Shown: piece by piece, positions 8,552-18,168 of the stretch
Numbering within the stretch: position 1 is the stretch's first letter
How the letters are laid out: each line of letters begins with the position of its first letter
From: Bifidobacteriaceae bacterium
Lineage (GTDB): Bacteria; Actinomycetota; Actinomycetes; Actinomycetales; WQXJ01
Direction of reading: 5' to 3'
Length of the DNA stretch: 36,391 bases
Assembly: GCA_031268215.1 (NCBI GenBank)
Contig: JAIRXP010000100.1
Coordinates: forward strand, 1-36,391
Made by a program: the position numbers and the translations under genes
Notes under the pieces: generated by a model
Database searches by the model: none
Told to the model about the DNA's origin: nothing
Seen by the model: only the letters and a program-made list of their open reading frames with translations

Positions 8552-9292
8552 GTGACCACACTGCGGGGAGGGCCTCGGCACGGAGCGGCCTCGGCTGCGT
8601 CGTCGCCCAGTCAGTTGGAGTACCGGCCAATCTGGGTTGACATCGGCTTCACGGTCTTGGTCACGTTGGTGGCCTCCTTTGTGCTGAAGACGTTCCTGAT
8701 CCAGTCCTTCTATATCCCATCGCAGTCCATGGAACCGGTCTTGCGGTCGGACGACCGGGTTGTGGTTTCGAAGCTGGCGCCTGGGCCGTTGAAGGTCCAT
8801 CGCGGAGATATCGTGGTGTTCCGCGACCCGGGTGGCTGGTCCAGTAACGCCACCGCCTTGCCGCAAGAAACGGGAGTGGGTGCCTGGATTGTCGGTCTTA
8901 CCCAGGCGTTGGGCCTGGCGCCGGCCAGTTCCGACGAATTCTTGATCAAACGGGTGATTGGCTTGCCTGGCGACCAGGTCGCTTGCGACGGTGGCGGGAA
9001 CCCGTTGACGGTCAACGGCGTGGCGATAACCGAGACGTCTTATGTCATGCCGGGGTCCAGCCCATCGAGTGGTGCCTTCTCCATCACGGTGCCGGAGGAC
9101 GCCGTTTGGGTGATGGGGGATAACCGCGACCATTCGGCGGACTCGCGGTTCCACATGGACCAAGAGCTGGGCGGCGCCGTGGCCATTGACGACGTGGTTG
9201 GAGTGGCCAAGATCCGCCTATGGCCGTTGAACCGATTGTCTTTGTTGCGCAACCCCGGGGACGTGTTCGCGAACGTTCCTGATCCTTCCTGA
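8552..9292 (+). CDS. lepB: Signal peptidase I (copy 2)
   Basis: SFYIPSQSMEPVL, EFLIKRVIGLPGDQV, WVMGDNRDHSADSRFHMDQELGGAVAIDDVVG; GTG start. Confidence 0.92.
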   Translation: MTTLRGGPRHGAASAASSPSQLEYRPIWVDIGFTVLVTLVASFVLKTFLIQSFYIPSQSMEPVLRSDDRVVVSKLAPGPLKVHRGDIVVFRDPGGWSSNATALPQETGVGAWIVGLTQALGLAPASSDEFLIKRVIGLPGDQVACDGGGNPLTVNGVAITETSYVMPGSSPSSGAFSITVPEDAVWVMGDNRDHSADSRFHMDQELGGAVAIDDVVGVAKIRLWPLNRLSLLRNPGDVFANVPDPS

Positions 9293-9347
9293 GTGCTCTC
9301 TGAACGCGCTTGGGAGGGGCCGGGCGCGAAACATCGGATGAATGGGG

Positions 9348-9356
9348 TTATCCACA
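9348..9356 (+). promoter_or_regulatory. DnaA box (TTATCCACA, exact consensus match)
   Basis: GGGGTTATCCACAGGC in the lepB2-yraN gap, 53 nt before the yraN start. Confidence 0.5.
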
Positions 9357-9408
9357 GGCCCTGGGCGTTGCCTGGGCCGCGGGAGGACACTGCCGCCAAG
9401 CTGTTCGC

Positions 9409-9774
9409 ATGGCAACCGATTCACGGCAGGCGCTGGGCCGCTATGGGGAGGCCGTGGCCGCCGCGTACTTGGTGCTCAAGGGCTGGACAGTGGTGGACCG
9501 CAACTGGCGTTGCCGGCAGGGCGAGCTTGATCTGGTGGCCCAGCCGGCGCCCGGGACACTGGTATTTGTCGAGGTCAAGACCCGCACTTCGGATAACTGC
9601 GGGGTTCCGGCCGCGGCTGTTACGGCCCGCAAGCTGAGCCGTTTGCGGCGGCTGGCCGCGGCTTGGCTGGCCGCTCATGATCGCCACGCTGAGGCCGTAC
9701 GGATAGACGTCGTAGCCGTCAACACTGGTCCCGGAGGCCGTTCGATTGAGCATCTTGAAGGTGTCTTGCCGTGA
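9409..9774 (+). CDS. yraN: YraN/UPF0102 family endonuclease-like protein
   Basis: GRYGEAVAAAYLVLKGWTVVDRNWRCRQGELDLVAQPAPGTLVFVEVKTRTS. Confidence 0.9.
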   Translation: MATDSRQALGRYGEAVAAAYLVLKGWTVVDRNWRCRQGELDLVAQPAPGTLVFVEVKTRTSDNCGVPAAAVTARKLSRLRRLAAAWLAAHDRHAEAVRIDVVAVNTGPGGRSIEHLEGVLP

Positions 9775-11312
9775 GCCGGATAGGGCGCACCCTGGCCGTA
9801 AGCCTGACCGGGCTGGACGGACACATAGTTGACGTTGAGGTCTTGTCTCAATCGGGTCTGCCAGCGTTTGTGCTGGTCGGTTTGCCAGACACGGCGGTGG
9901 GAGAGTCACGGGACCGGGTGCGGGCGGCCTTCGCTTCGTCTGGTTTCCAGTTCCCCAGCGCCCGCGTGACGGCGAACCTCTCGCCCGCTTACCTGCCCAA
10001 GACGGGTACTGGGTTCGACTTGGGTATTGCGGTGGCCCTGCTGATCGCCACTGGCCTGGTTGACCAAGAAGCCCAAACGGGCACGGTCTATCTGGGTGAG
10101 CTGTCGCTGGATGGCCGGGTCCGGCCGGTTCGGGGCGTTCTGCCGGCCGTCGCCAGTGCGGTAGCCGCCGGTCGCCACCGGGTAGTGGTGCCGGCGGAGG
10201 CGGCCATGGAAGCGCGACTGGTCAAAGGCGCGCAGGTGTTGGCGGTCGAATCTTTGGAAGAACTGGCCTGGCGCCTGGGCGCCAAGATCGCTGAGCCGGC
10301 CAGCGGTCGCCGGGCGGTTGGCGGCCAGCGGGCCCCAGCTAGTCCCGTTCCCCCAGTTTGCCCTGATCTAGCGGACGTAGTGGGCCAGGCGACCGCCCGC
10401 TACGCTCTCGAATTGGCCGCCGCGGGCGGCCATCATCTGCTGTTTCAGGGGCCGCCAGGCAACGGCAAGACCATGCTGGCGTCCCGGCTGCCGGGCATTC
10501 TGCCGCCTTTAGATGAGGAGGCCTCAGTGGAGGTGACGGCTCTTCATTCGATCGCTGGGGCGCTGGATGCCCGTGGTGGCCTGATCCGGCGGCCACCTTT
10601 CCAGGACCCGCATCACACCGCCACCGCGGCGGCCATGGTGGGTGGCGGCAGCGGTGTGCTCCGGCCGGGCGCTATCTCCCTGGCCCACCGGGGAGTGTTG
10701 TTCCTGGATGAATGCGCTGAATTCTCTCCCCGCGTGTTGCAGACTCTCCGCCAGCCTCTGGAGCGTGGTGAGGTGGTGATTCATCGGGCTGCCGCGACTG
10801 CCCGCTATCCGGCCAGATTCCACTTAGTGATGGCAGCGAATCCCTGCCCCTGCGGTCAGGCCTATGGCCGGGGCGACTCCTGTACCTGTTCGTCAAACGC
10901 CCGGCGGCGGTACCTTGGCCGGGTTTCGGGGCCGCTGCTGGACCGCATTGACTTGTGGGTGGAGGTCGAACCGGTTGGGTCTTTGCCAGGCGATAAGTCC
11001 CCGGCCGGTGAGTCCAGCGAAGTCGTGGCGCGGCGGGTGGCTCGGGCCCGCGAAGCTCAAAGAGCCCGTTACGCGGAACTTGGCTGGAAGCTCAATTCGG
11101 AAGTGCCGGGAGCCTGGATGCGGTCCCGGCTGGGGCCGGGGTGCTTGACTCGCTCCGGTCTCAACCGGGCCCTTGAACTGGGCGCTCTATCGATGCGCGG
11201 AGTTGATCGGGTGTTGCGCGTGGCTTGGACCATGGCTGATCTGGACGGGCGCGGTGCGCCCGGCGCAGAGGACATTGACGCGGCCATGGTACTTCGGCAA
11301 AGGAGGGCTTAG
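9771..11312 (+). CDS. comM: ComM/YifB family Mg-chelatase-like AAA+ ATPase
   Basis: LVGLPDTAVGESRDRVRAAFASSGFQFPSARVTANLSPA; LLFQGPPGNGKTMLASRLPGILPPL; FLDECAEF; MAANPCPCG. Confidence 0.95.
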   Translation: MSRIGRTLAVSLTGLDGHIVDVEVLSQSGLPAFVLVGLPDTAVGESRDRVRAAFASSGFQFPSARVTANLSPAYLPKTGTGFDLGIAVALLIATGLVDQEAQTGTVYLGELSLDGRVRPVRGVLPAVASAVAAGRHRVVVPAEAAMEARLVKGAQVLAVESLEELAWRLGAKIAEPASGRRAVGGQRAPASPVPPVCPDLADVVGQATARYALELAAAGGHHLLFQGPPGNGKTMLASRLPGILPPLDEEASVEVTALHSIAGALDARGGLIRRPPFQDPHHTATAAAMVGGGSGVLRPGAISLAHRGVLFLDECAEFSPRVLQTLRQPLERGEVVIHRAAATARYPARFHLVMAANPCPCGQAYGRGDSCTCSSNARRRYLGRVSGPLLDRIDLWVEVEPVGSLPGDKSPAGESSEVVARRVARAREAQRARYAELGWKLNSEVPGAWMRSRLGPGCLTRSGLNRALELGALSMRGVDRVLRVAWTMADLDGRGAPGAEDIDAAMVLRQRRA

Positions 11313-12472
11313 TGGGCTGGGTATTCGACATTGAAGATCCGCGGGCAGCGCGGGCGGCATGGAGCCGGATCGCCGAACCTGGCGACCGCGAAGCCGGGGC
11401 GCTGGTTCAGTCGCTTGGACCAACCGGCGCTTTACGCTGGCTGATTGGCGATGCCCGGGGCCGGGACGCGGGCGCCGTGGCGGCGAAGCACCGCGAACGC
11501 TGGCGCAATCGCCTGGAGGGGCTTGATCCAAGGCGGGAACTCCACGCTTTGGGAGCTCTGGGAGGCTGGCTGTTGATTCCAGAGGATGAAGGCTGGCCGG
11601 AAGGGTTGAATGACCTGGGTGCGGAAGCGCCGTTCTGCCTGTGGGTGCGGGCGGCTGAAGGGCTCGCGCCGGTACTCGGCCAGCGACTGTGTCCTTCGGT
11701 ATCCGTAGTTGGATCACGCGCCTCAAGCGCCTATGGCGAACTGGTCACCGCCACCATGGCTGGCGATCTGGCCGGACGCGGGGTAACCATTGTCTCTGGC
11801 GGAGCCTTTGGGATTGACGCGGCGGCCCACCGGGCGGCCCTGGGGGCGGGCGGTCTCACCCTCGCGGTCATGGCGGGAGGGGTAGACCGGTTATACCCGT
11901 TGGGTAATGAGAGGCTGCTGGCGGCGGTGGCCTCAGAAGGCGCCGTGATTTCGGAACTGCCGCCGGGAGCGGCCCCCCGGCGGGAGCGGTTCCTGGCGCG
12001 CAACCGGCTGATCGCCGCGTTGGGCCAGGTCACGGTAGTGACCGAAGCGGCGTGGCGTTCGGGAGCGCATCGCACCGCTCACGTGGCGGCAGAACTGTTA
12101 CGGCCGGTGGCGGCGGTTCCGGGGCCGGTTACGGCGGCGCAGTCCGCTGGCTGCCACCGTCTGATACGCCAAGGCGTGGCGACTCTCGTCACCGGGGCGG
12201 ATGAGGTGCGTGAACTCATGGCCCCGTTGGGCCTGGTAACTCTGGAAGATCCGGTTGTGGCCAAAGGCCCGCTGGATGGCCTGCCAGATTCGGACCGCCA
12301 GGTTCTGGATTCCTTGCCGCTGCGCCGGGGGGCTACGGTGACCGCTGTAGTGGTTGCCAGCGGACTGGCCACGCCGCAGGTGATGGCTTCGCTAGGTCGC
12401 TTGGAGCGGGCCGGCCGGGCCGTCCAGGCCGGTGGCCTTTGGCGCAAGGCGCGCAGTGGCGGCGGGCCATGA
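11312..12472 (+). CDS. dprA: DNA-processing protein DprA
   Basis: VVGSRASSAYGELVTATMAGDLAGRGVTIVSGGAFGIDAAAHRAAL; GGVDRLYPLGNERL; FLARNRLIAAL. Confidence 0.95.
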   Translation: MGWVFDIEDPRAARAAWSRIAEPGDREAGALVQSLGPTGALRWLIGDARGRDAGAVAAKHRERWRNRLEGLDPRRELHALGALGGWLLIPEDEGWPEGLNDLGAEAPFCLWVRAAEGLAPVLGQRLCPSVSVVGSRASSAYGELVTATMAGDLAGRGVTIVSGGAFGIDAAAHRAALGAGGLTLAVMAGGVDRLYPLGNERLLAAVASEGAVISELPPGAAPRRERFLARNRLIAALGQVTVVTEAAWRSGAHRTAHVAAELLRPVAAVPGPVTAAQSAGCHRLIRQGVATLVTGADEVRELMAPLGLVTLEDPVVAKGPLDGLPDSDRQVLDSLPLRRGATVTAVVVASGLATPQVMASLGRLERAGRAVQAGGLWRKARSGGGP

Positions 12473-12475
12473 ACC

Positions 12476-13585
12476 ATGAGCATTGTGGGATCTGGACAAG
12501 GCAGACGGGGCGTTGAGGCGCAGGCTCATGGCGGGATACTGGTAATTGTGACCGCTGAAGATTGGCGCGCCGCCCTATTGGATGACTTCGCGGGGGCCTT
12601 GCGCGGCGAAGGAAAAGCTGCCAACACGGTGGCGGCGTACCGGCGTGACGTTCGTGATTTGCTGAACCGGCTTGATCTTGCCTCCACGCCGGAATTGGCC
12701 CAGATCACCCTGGATGACCTGCGGGAATGGCTGGCGGCTCACATGGAGGAGGGGGCGGCCAGGTCGTCGTTGGCTCGCCGGGGCGCTTCCATCAAGCGCT
12801 TCATGCGCTGGGCCCAACGGAGCGGGCTGATTGAAGCTGATCCGGCCGCCCGTTTGCGGACGCCGGTCCCGCAGCGTCATTTGCCGCGTTTGCTGACCCA
12901 ACACGAGGCCCTCACTTTGATGGAACAGTCCTTGGCCGCCGCCGCCCAGACCGGGCCATTTGGTCTGCGCGACCACGCTCTGGTTGAACTGATTTACGCT
13001 ACAGGGATCCGGGTGTCGGAAGCCACATCGATTGATCTTGGCGACGTTGATCTGGCGGAGCGCCTGGTCCGGGTGCTGGGCAAAGGAGACAAGGAACGGA
13101 TTGTGCCTTTCGGAGTGGCAGCAGGCCAAGCCATTGAACGCTGGGTGAATGTGGGCCGGCCGGCGGTTCTGGCCGCGGCCCAGGCGGCCGCAGGAGCTAT
13201 TCCAGCGTCCGCCGCCACTGAGGACACTCCGGAAATGGCCACCCCGCGGGCTTCCGCCACCGAGGCAGCGTCCCCGAAAGCCGCCGCCACGGACCAGTCC
13301 CAGGCGTTGTTCCTGGGCCGGCGCGGCGGCCGCCTGGGCGTCCGCCAGGCGCGCGAGGTGGTTCACCGGCTGACCAGGCAGGCTGGAGTCACCGAATTGG
13401 CTCCTCATGGTTTGCGCCATTCGGCGGCCACCCACCTTCTTGAAGGCGGAGCGGATCTGCGGTCCGTCCAGGAGATTCTGGGCCATGCCTCGCTTGCCAC
13501 CACCCAGCGCTACACGCATGTCTCCTCGGACCGTCTGTGGACGGCCTATTCTCAGGCCCATCCCCGGTCCGGATCAGATGATTGA
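12476..13585 (+). CDS. xerC: Tyrosine recombinase XerC-like, with Ala-rich insertion in the catalytic domain
   Basis: ATGIRVSEA, GKGDKERIVPF, HGLRHSAATHLLEGGADLRSVQEILGHASLATTQRYTHV. Real start may be GTG at 12548. Confidence 0.92.
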   Translation: MSIVGSGQGRRGVEAQAHGGILVIVTAEDWRAALLDDFAGALRGEGKAANTVAAYRRDVRDLLNRLDLASTPELAQITLDDLREWLAAHMEEGAARSSLARRGASIKRFMRWAQRSGLIEADPAARLRTPVPQRHLPRLLTQHEALTLMEQSLAAAAQTGPFGLRDHALVELIYATGIRVSEATSIDLGDVDLAERLVRVLGKGDKERIVPFGVAAGQAIERWVNVGRPAVLAAAQAAAGAIPASAATEDTPEMATPRASATEAASPKAAATDQSQALFLGRRGGRLGVRQAREVVHRLTRQAGVTELAPHGLRHSAATHLLEGGADLRSVQEILGHASLATTQRYTHVSSDRLWTAYSQAHPRSGSDD

Positions 13586-13599
13586 AGCCGTTGGCGCCC

Positions 13600-14169
13600 T
13601 CAGCGCCAAAGAACCGCCCGGGGCCGTGGGTTGACCAGCAGGGTGGGATCAAGGTATTGCTCACCCCGGCGTACGCCCCAGTGCAGGCAATCTGGGCAAT
13701 GCTGAGCCTGGCCCGCCGCGACCGTGCCAACGGCGCTGCCCTGGCCAACCGCATCACCAACCGCCAGGTCACTTTGCACGGGTTCAAGGGTGGAGGCTAG
13801 TTCACCATGTTTGATCACCAGAACGTCGCGGTCCACGATCCAGCCGTTGAAACTGACTGTGCCGGCCGCTGGGGCTAGGACTGTTGATCCGTTCGGGGCG
13901 AATAGATCCACCCCACGGTGTCCAGCCAGCCATGGTTCGGCCGGCAAGTCGAATTCTCGGACCACTTGAACGGGTTTGGCCACCGGCCAATCGAAGGCGC
14001 CAGCCTGGGCTCGCGGTCCGGGCTCAACGGCGGCGGACGAGTTGACGCGGCGGCTGGCCGCCGCCTGGTTGGCTGTGGGTGGGCTGTCCCCGGTGGCCAG
14101 GACGGCTCCGCCGCCAGCCACCAGCACCAGAACCGAAACCCGCGCCACTGCCACTACCGTCCAAGTCAT
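13600..14169 (-). CDS. M23-family (LytM-like) metallopeptidase, secreted
   Basis: N-terminal hydrophobic segment; GHRGVDLFAPNGSTVLAPAAGTVSFNGWIVDRDVLVIKHG; CLHWGVRRGEQYLDPTLL. Confidence 0.8.
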   Translation of the reverse strand: MTWTVVAVARVSVLVLVAGGGAVLATGDSPPTANQAAASRRVNSSAAVEPGPRAQAGAFDWPVAKPVQVVREFDLPAEPWLAGHRGVDLFAPNGSTVLAPAAGTVSFNGWIVDRDVLVIKHGELASTLEPVQSDLAVGDAVGQGSAVGTVAAGQAQHCPDCLHWGVRRGEQYLDPTLLVNPRPRAVLWR

Positions 14170-14221
14170 CCCGCAGTAATAGCGATCATTCAGACGCCAC
14201 TGAGGCCAGAAATGCCAGCCC

Positions 14222-14230
14222 TGTGGACAA
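14222..14230 (-). promoter_or_regulatory. DnaA-box-like site (TTGTCCACA on minus strand)
   Basis: TGTGGACAA on the plus strand in the M23/rpsB divergent region; a TTGTCCACA-type box is typical of high-GC actinobacteria. Confidence 0.35.
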
Positions 14231-14298
14231 GGGGAAGGCTGATCGCTCATCGGAGGACGCCAGAAGACGGGCAGGCGCGGCCGGGCCGGCCGGTGAGG

Positions 14299-14304
14299 TA
14301 GACT
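14299..14304 (+). promoter_or_regulatory. Candidate -10 (TAGACT) for rpsB
   Basis: TANNNT motif ~175 nt before the rpsB start, in the M23/rpsB divergent region. Confidence 0.35.
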
Positions 14305-14366
14305 TCCTTCGGCTGCCCACAAGGGCGGTCTAATTCGCGTGCTCCCGGGCCTGGATGCGACATCAG

Positions 14367-14419
14367 GTGCGGGCGGACTCGGTCCGGGCGGCAGCCCGGT
14401 TCCGTACCCGCGGGGGCAC
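14367..14419 (+). ncRNA. Candidate structured rpsB (S2) leader element
   Basis: CCGGGC-GGCA-GCCCGG hairpin (14384-14399) enclosed by GCGGG (14369-14373)/CCCGC (14407-14411); GTGC/GCAC (14367-14370/14416-14419) is a partly competing outer pairing. Confidence 0.4.
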
Positions 14420-14478
14420 TAGGCGCTTGACCAGCCAATTCGTGCTGGGTGAGCGGATAACCGAGAGGAAGACCAGAC

Positions 14479-15849
14479 ATGGCTATTGTTACGATGCGCC
14501 AGTTGCTGGATAGCGGTGTGCATTTTGGGCACCAAACCCGGCGCTGGAACCCCAAGATGAAGCGTTTCATTCTGACTGAGCGCAACGGCATCTACATCAT
14601 TGACCTAGGCATCACGCTTGGGCACATCGACAGTGCGTACCAGTTTATCAAACAGACGGTGGCGCGGGGCGGTTCGGTGTTGTTCATCGGCACCAAGAAG
14701 CAGGCCCAAGAAGCGGTGCAGGACCAGGCCACCCGGGTGGGCATGCCTTACGTCAACCAGCGTTGGTTGGGCGGCATGCTGACCAACTTCCAGACCATTT
14801 CCAAGCGGCTGTCGCGCCTGAAGGAACTGGAAGACATGAACCTGGAGGATTCGGCCGGCAGTTCCTTTACCAAGAAGGAACGGCTGATGATGAGCCGTGA
14901 GCGCGACAAGCTGGACCGGACCCTGGGCGGTATCCGCACCATGCACAAGGTACCCTCGGCCGTCTGGATCGTTGACACCAAGAAAGAGCACCTGGCAGTT
15001 GATGAGGCCCGCAAACTGGGCATCCCGATCATCGCGATTCTTGACACCAACGCTGATCCGGATGAGGTTGACTACGCCGTTCCCGGCAATGATGACGCCA
15101 TTCGTGCGGTTGGTCTACTGACCCGGGTAATGGCCGATGCCGTCGCCGAAGGTCTGGTGGAACGTCACGCCGCCAAAGACAAGACCGACGTGGACGCTCC
15201 TGGCGAGACCGAGCCGCTGGCCGAGTGGGAACAGGAATTGCTTGGTGCCTCTAGCGCCTTCGACGCTACGGCGCCTCTGTCAGATGCGGCTGAGGCGGTG
15301 GTTGCAGCCGCGCAGCCGCAGACCAGCGCCGTGGCCAAGGAAGAAGCTACCGTCGACGGCCCACAAGCACCGCTGGTAACGGAGGTTGGTGCCCCCGCCA
15401 AGCCCGCTCCCGCCAGCGACGGTACGCCGGCTGACCTGGTCGCCGCTGCGGAGGGTCAGCTACCCGGCACCATGGTCACTGACGAGGCAGCCGAAGAGCC
15501 GCTGGCCCAGCCGGTGGCGGACGCGGCGGCCTCGGTCACCGAAGTCGAAGCGCATCCGGCGCCGGTGCCCGCACCGCTCGCCGCCGCCGAAGAAGCCGCG
15601 GCGGAAACTGCGCCTGAGCCGGCCGTGAAGGAACCAGCGCCAGAACCGGTGAAGCGGCCAGCTAAGCCGAAGGCCGCCGTGGAGGAACCGGCGGCGAAGG
15701 AATCAGCGTCAGAGCCGTCCGTGGCTGAACCGGTGGAGGAACCGACGCCTGAGCCGGCCTCCGCGGAACGGCCCGAAGAAGACGCGACCGACCAGGCGGC
15801 ATCGGGCACGGAAGAGGCGAAAGCCGAACCGTCCGCCGAAACCAAATAG
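14479..15849 (+). CDS. rpsB: 30S ribosomal protein S2 with long acidic Ala/Glu/Pro-rich C-terminal extension
   Basis: [31 protein letters not shown]...[17 protein letters not shown]...; the core ends near HAAKDKTD, followed by ~220 aa of low complexity. Confidence 0.96.
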   Translation: MAIVTMRQLLDSGVHFGHQTRRWNPKMKRFILTERNGIYIIDLGITLGHIDSAYQFIKQTVARGGSVLFIGTKKQAQEAVQDQATRVGMPYVNQRWLGGMLTNFQTISKRLSRLKELEDMNLEDSAGSSFTKKERLMMSRERDKLDRTLGGIRTMHKVPSAVWIVDTKKEHLAVDEARKLGIPIIAILDTNADPDEVDYAVPGNDDAIRAVGLLTRVMADAVAEGLVERHAAKDKTDVDAPGETEPLAEWEQELLGASSAFDATAPLSDAAEAVVAAAQPQTSAVAKEEATVDGPQAPLVTEVGAPAKPAPASDGTPADLVAAAEGQLPGTMVTDEAAEEPLAQPVADAAASVTEVEAHPAPVPAPLAAAEEAAAETAPEPAVKEPAPEPVKRPAKPKAAVEEPAAKESASEPSVAEPVEEPTPEPASAERPEEDATDQAASGTEEAKAEPSAETK

Positions 15850-15854
15850 ACTGC

Positions 15855-15874
15855 CCGCCCCGCTTCGTGGGCGG
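15855..15874 (+). terminator. Hairpin between rpsB and tsf (attenuator/processing site candidate)
   Basis: CCGCCC-N8-GGGCGG starting 5 nt after the rpsB stop. Confidence 0.35.
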
Positions 15875-15951
15875 CCAGCGGACCGAAGACGGGCCGGGCT
15901 GACCGGGCCAGCCCAAGATGTCACAACCTAAGTGAGGAAGAAGCAAGACTG

Positions 15952-16797
15952 ATGGCGAACTACACCACCCAGGACATCAAAGCGCTGCGGGAAAAGAGCG
16001 GCGCAGGCATGTTAGACGTCAAGAAAGCCCTCGACGAGGCTGACGGCGACCAGGACAAAGCGCTGGAAATCATCCGCGTTAAGGGCCTCAAGGGCCTAGC
16101 GAAACGTGAGGGCCGGTCAACCTCGGACGGCTTGGTGGCGGCTGAGACCGTCACCACCGAAGACGGCCAGACTGGTGTTCTGATTGAACTCAATTCGGAA
16201 ACCGACTTCGTCGCGAAAGCCGAGCCGTTCATCAAGCTGGCGGACCAGGTCTTGGCCGCGGCTGCTTCGCTGGCCACCGAAGACGCGGCGTTGGTGCTCG
16301 GATCGCCGGTGGGGCCGGCCAAGGAGACCGTCCAAGACGTGATCGATGCCGTATCTGCCACTGTTGGTGAGCGCATTCAACTCCGCCGGGTGGGCGTCGT
16401 TTCCGGCCAGCATGTCGAGGTTTACTTGCACCGGACCAACAAAGACCTTCCGCCGCAGGTTGGCGTGGTGTTGGCGACCGACGCGAACGGCGCCAAGGTC
16501 GCTCACGACATCGCGATGCATATCGCGGCTTATTCGCCGGTCTACCTGAACCGCGAGGAAGTGCCAGCGGAGATCGTCTCCGCTGAGCGGCGTATCGCCG
16601 AGGAAACCGCGGTGGCAGAGGGCAAACCAGAAAAGGCCCTGGCTCGGATCGTTGAGGGGCGCTTAGAAGGTTTCTTCAAGGAGAACGTTCTGCTGGACCA
16701 GGCCTTCGCTAAGGACCCGAAGGTGAAAGTGGGCAAGATCCTGGCGGACGCCGGAGCGACCGTGAGTGGGTTTGCCCGCTTCCGCGTTGGGGCCTGA
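15952..16797 (+). CDS. tsf: Elongation factor Ts
   Basis: MANYTTQDIKALREKSGAGMLDVKKALDEADGDQDKALEIIRVKGLKGLAKREGR. Confidence 0.97.
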   Translation: MANYTTQDIKALREKSGAGMLDVKKALDEADGDQDKALEIIRVKGLKGLAKREGRSTSDGLVAAETVTTEDGQTGVLIELNSETDFVAKAEPFIKLADQVLAAAASLATEDAALVLGSPVGPAKETVQDVIDAVSATVGERIQLRRVGVVSGQHVEVYLHRTNKDLPPQVGVVLATDANGAKVAHDIAMHIAAYSPVYLNREEVPAEIVSAERRIAEETAVAEGKPEKALARIVEGRLEGFFKENVLLDQAFAKDPKVKVGKILADAGATVSGFARFRVGA

Positions 16798-16811
16798 GGC
16801 GGAACCGCCTC
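16796..16811 (+). terminator. Hairpin initiating inside the tsf stop codon
   Basis: GAGGCGG-AA-CCGCCTC; TGA stop at 16795-16797. Confidence 0.4.
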
Positions 16812-16830
16812 GATCCGCGAAGGAGCCGAA

Positions 16831-17568
16831 ATGGTAACCGCTGATCTTCGTCGCCCGGAGGGGCGGCGCGTGATGCTGAAACTGTCCGGCGAGGCCTTTG
16901 GGGGTGGCCGGCTGGGCGTTGACCCGGATGTCATCACCGAGATCGCCGCGCAGATCGCCAAGGCTGTGGCCGGCGGAATCCAAGTGGCCGTGGTGGTGGG
17001 CGGCGGCAACTTCTTCCGCGGTGCTGAACTGGCGGAGCGCGGTATGGACCGGGCCCGGGCGGATTACATGGGCATGCTGGGAACGGTCATGAATTGCCTG
17101 GCGTTGCAGGACTTCTGCGAGCAGGCCGGCGTGCCGACTCGTGTTCAAACGGCTATCTCAATGGGCCAAGTGGCGGAGACCTACATTCCGCTTCGCGCCA
17201 TCCGGCACATGGAGAAGGGGCGGGTGGTGATCTTCGGCGCCGGCGCTGGTATGCCCTATTTTTCGACTGACACGGTGGCCGCACAGCGGGCCTTGGAGAC
17301 CCGTTGTCAGGTGTTGTTGATGGCCAAGAACGGTGTGGACGGCGTTTACACCGCTGACCCGCGCAGCGACCCGGAGGCGGTCAAGTTGAGCCGAGTCACC
17401 TATGAGGAGGCCCTGGCAATGAACCTGAAGGTGGTTGACGCGGCGGCCTTTTCGCTGTGTATGGAGAACCGACTGCCAATGGTTGTATTCGGCTTGGAAG
17501 GAGCCGATCAGGTAACTCGGGCCCTAGCCGGCGAGCGGCTGGGTACCCTGGTAACAGCCGCGAAGTAG
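16831..17568 (+). CDS. pyrH: UMP kinase
   Basis: [64 protein letters not shown]. Confidence 0.97.
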   Translation: MVTADLRRPEGRRVMLKLSGEAFGGGRLGVDPDVITEIAAQIAKAVAGGIQVAVVVGGGNFFRGAELAERGMDRARADYMGMLGTVMNCLALQDFCEQAGVPTRVQTAISMGQVAETYIPLRAIRHMEKGRVVIFGAGAGMPYFSTDTVAAQRALETRCQVLLMAKNGVDGVYTADPRSDPEAVKLSRVTYEEALAMNLKVVDAAAFSLCMENRLPMVVFGLEGADQVTRALAGERLGTLVTAAK

Positions 17569-17610
17569 GCGCATTGCCGCGCTGACAAAGATTTAAGGGA
17601 GCATAGAGAC

Positions 17611-18168
17611 ATGATCGCTGATGTGTTGAAAGATGCTGGCAGACGGATGGACCGGGCGGTGGAGAACGCCGCCGGCGAGTTCCAGGCCATTCGCACTGGG
17701 CGTGCGAACAAGGCCCTGTTTGACCGCATCGAAGTGGACTACTACGGGTCGCCCACCCCTTTGCAGTCGTTGGCTTCGATCGCGGTCCGGGAGGCGCGCA
17801 CGGTGGCCATCACGCCTTATGACCGCACCGCGTTGGCCACCATCGAGAAAGCCATCCGCAACTCTGACCTGGGCGTCAACCCGTCAGATGATGGCGGCGT
17901 GATAATCGTCAACCTGCCAGAACTGACTTCTGAACGCCGTAAGGAATACGCCAAGCTGGCTCGCACTCGGGCGGAGGAAGGCCGGGTTGGCGTGCGTCAG
18001 GCTCGCCATAAGGCGAAGGAGACCTTGTCGCGCATCCAGAAGGATGGCGACGCCGGGGAGGATGACGTTCGCCACGCTGAGAAGGAGCTTGACTCCATGA
18101 CGAAGAGCCGGATCGGGAAGATCGACGGGCTGCTGGCGCACAAGGAAGCCGAACTGCTCGAGGTCTGA
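17611..18168 (+). CDS. frr: Ribosome recycling factor
   Basis: FQAIRTGRANKALFDRIEVDYYGSPTPLQSLASI; ITPYDRTALATIEKAIRNSDLGVNPSDDG. Confidence 0.97.
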   Translation: MIADVLKDAGRRMDRAVENAAGEFQAIRTGRANKALFDRIEVDYYGSPTPLQSLASIAVREARTVAITPYDRTALATIEKAIRNSDLGVNPSDDGGVIIVNLPELTSERRKEYAKLARTRAEEGRVGVRQARHKAKETLSRIQKDGDAGEDDVRHAEKELDSMTKSRIGKIDGLLAHKEAELLEV

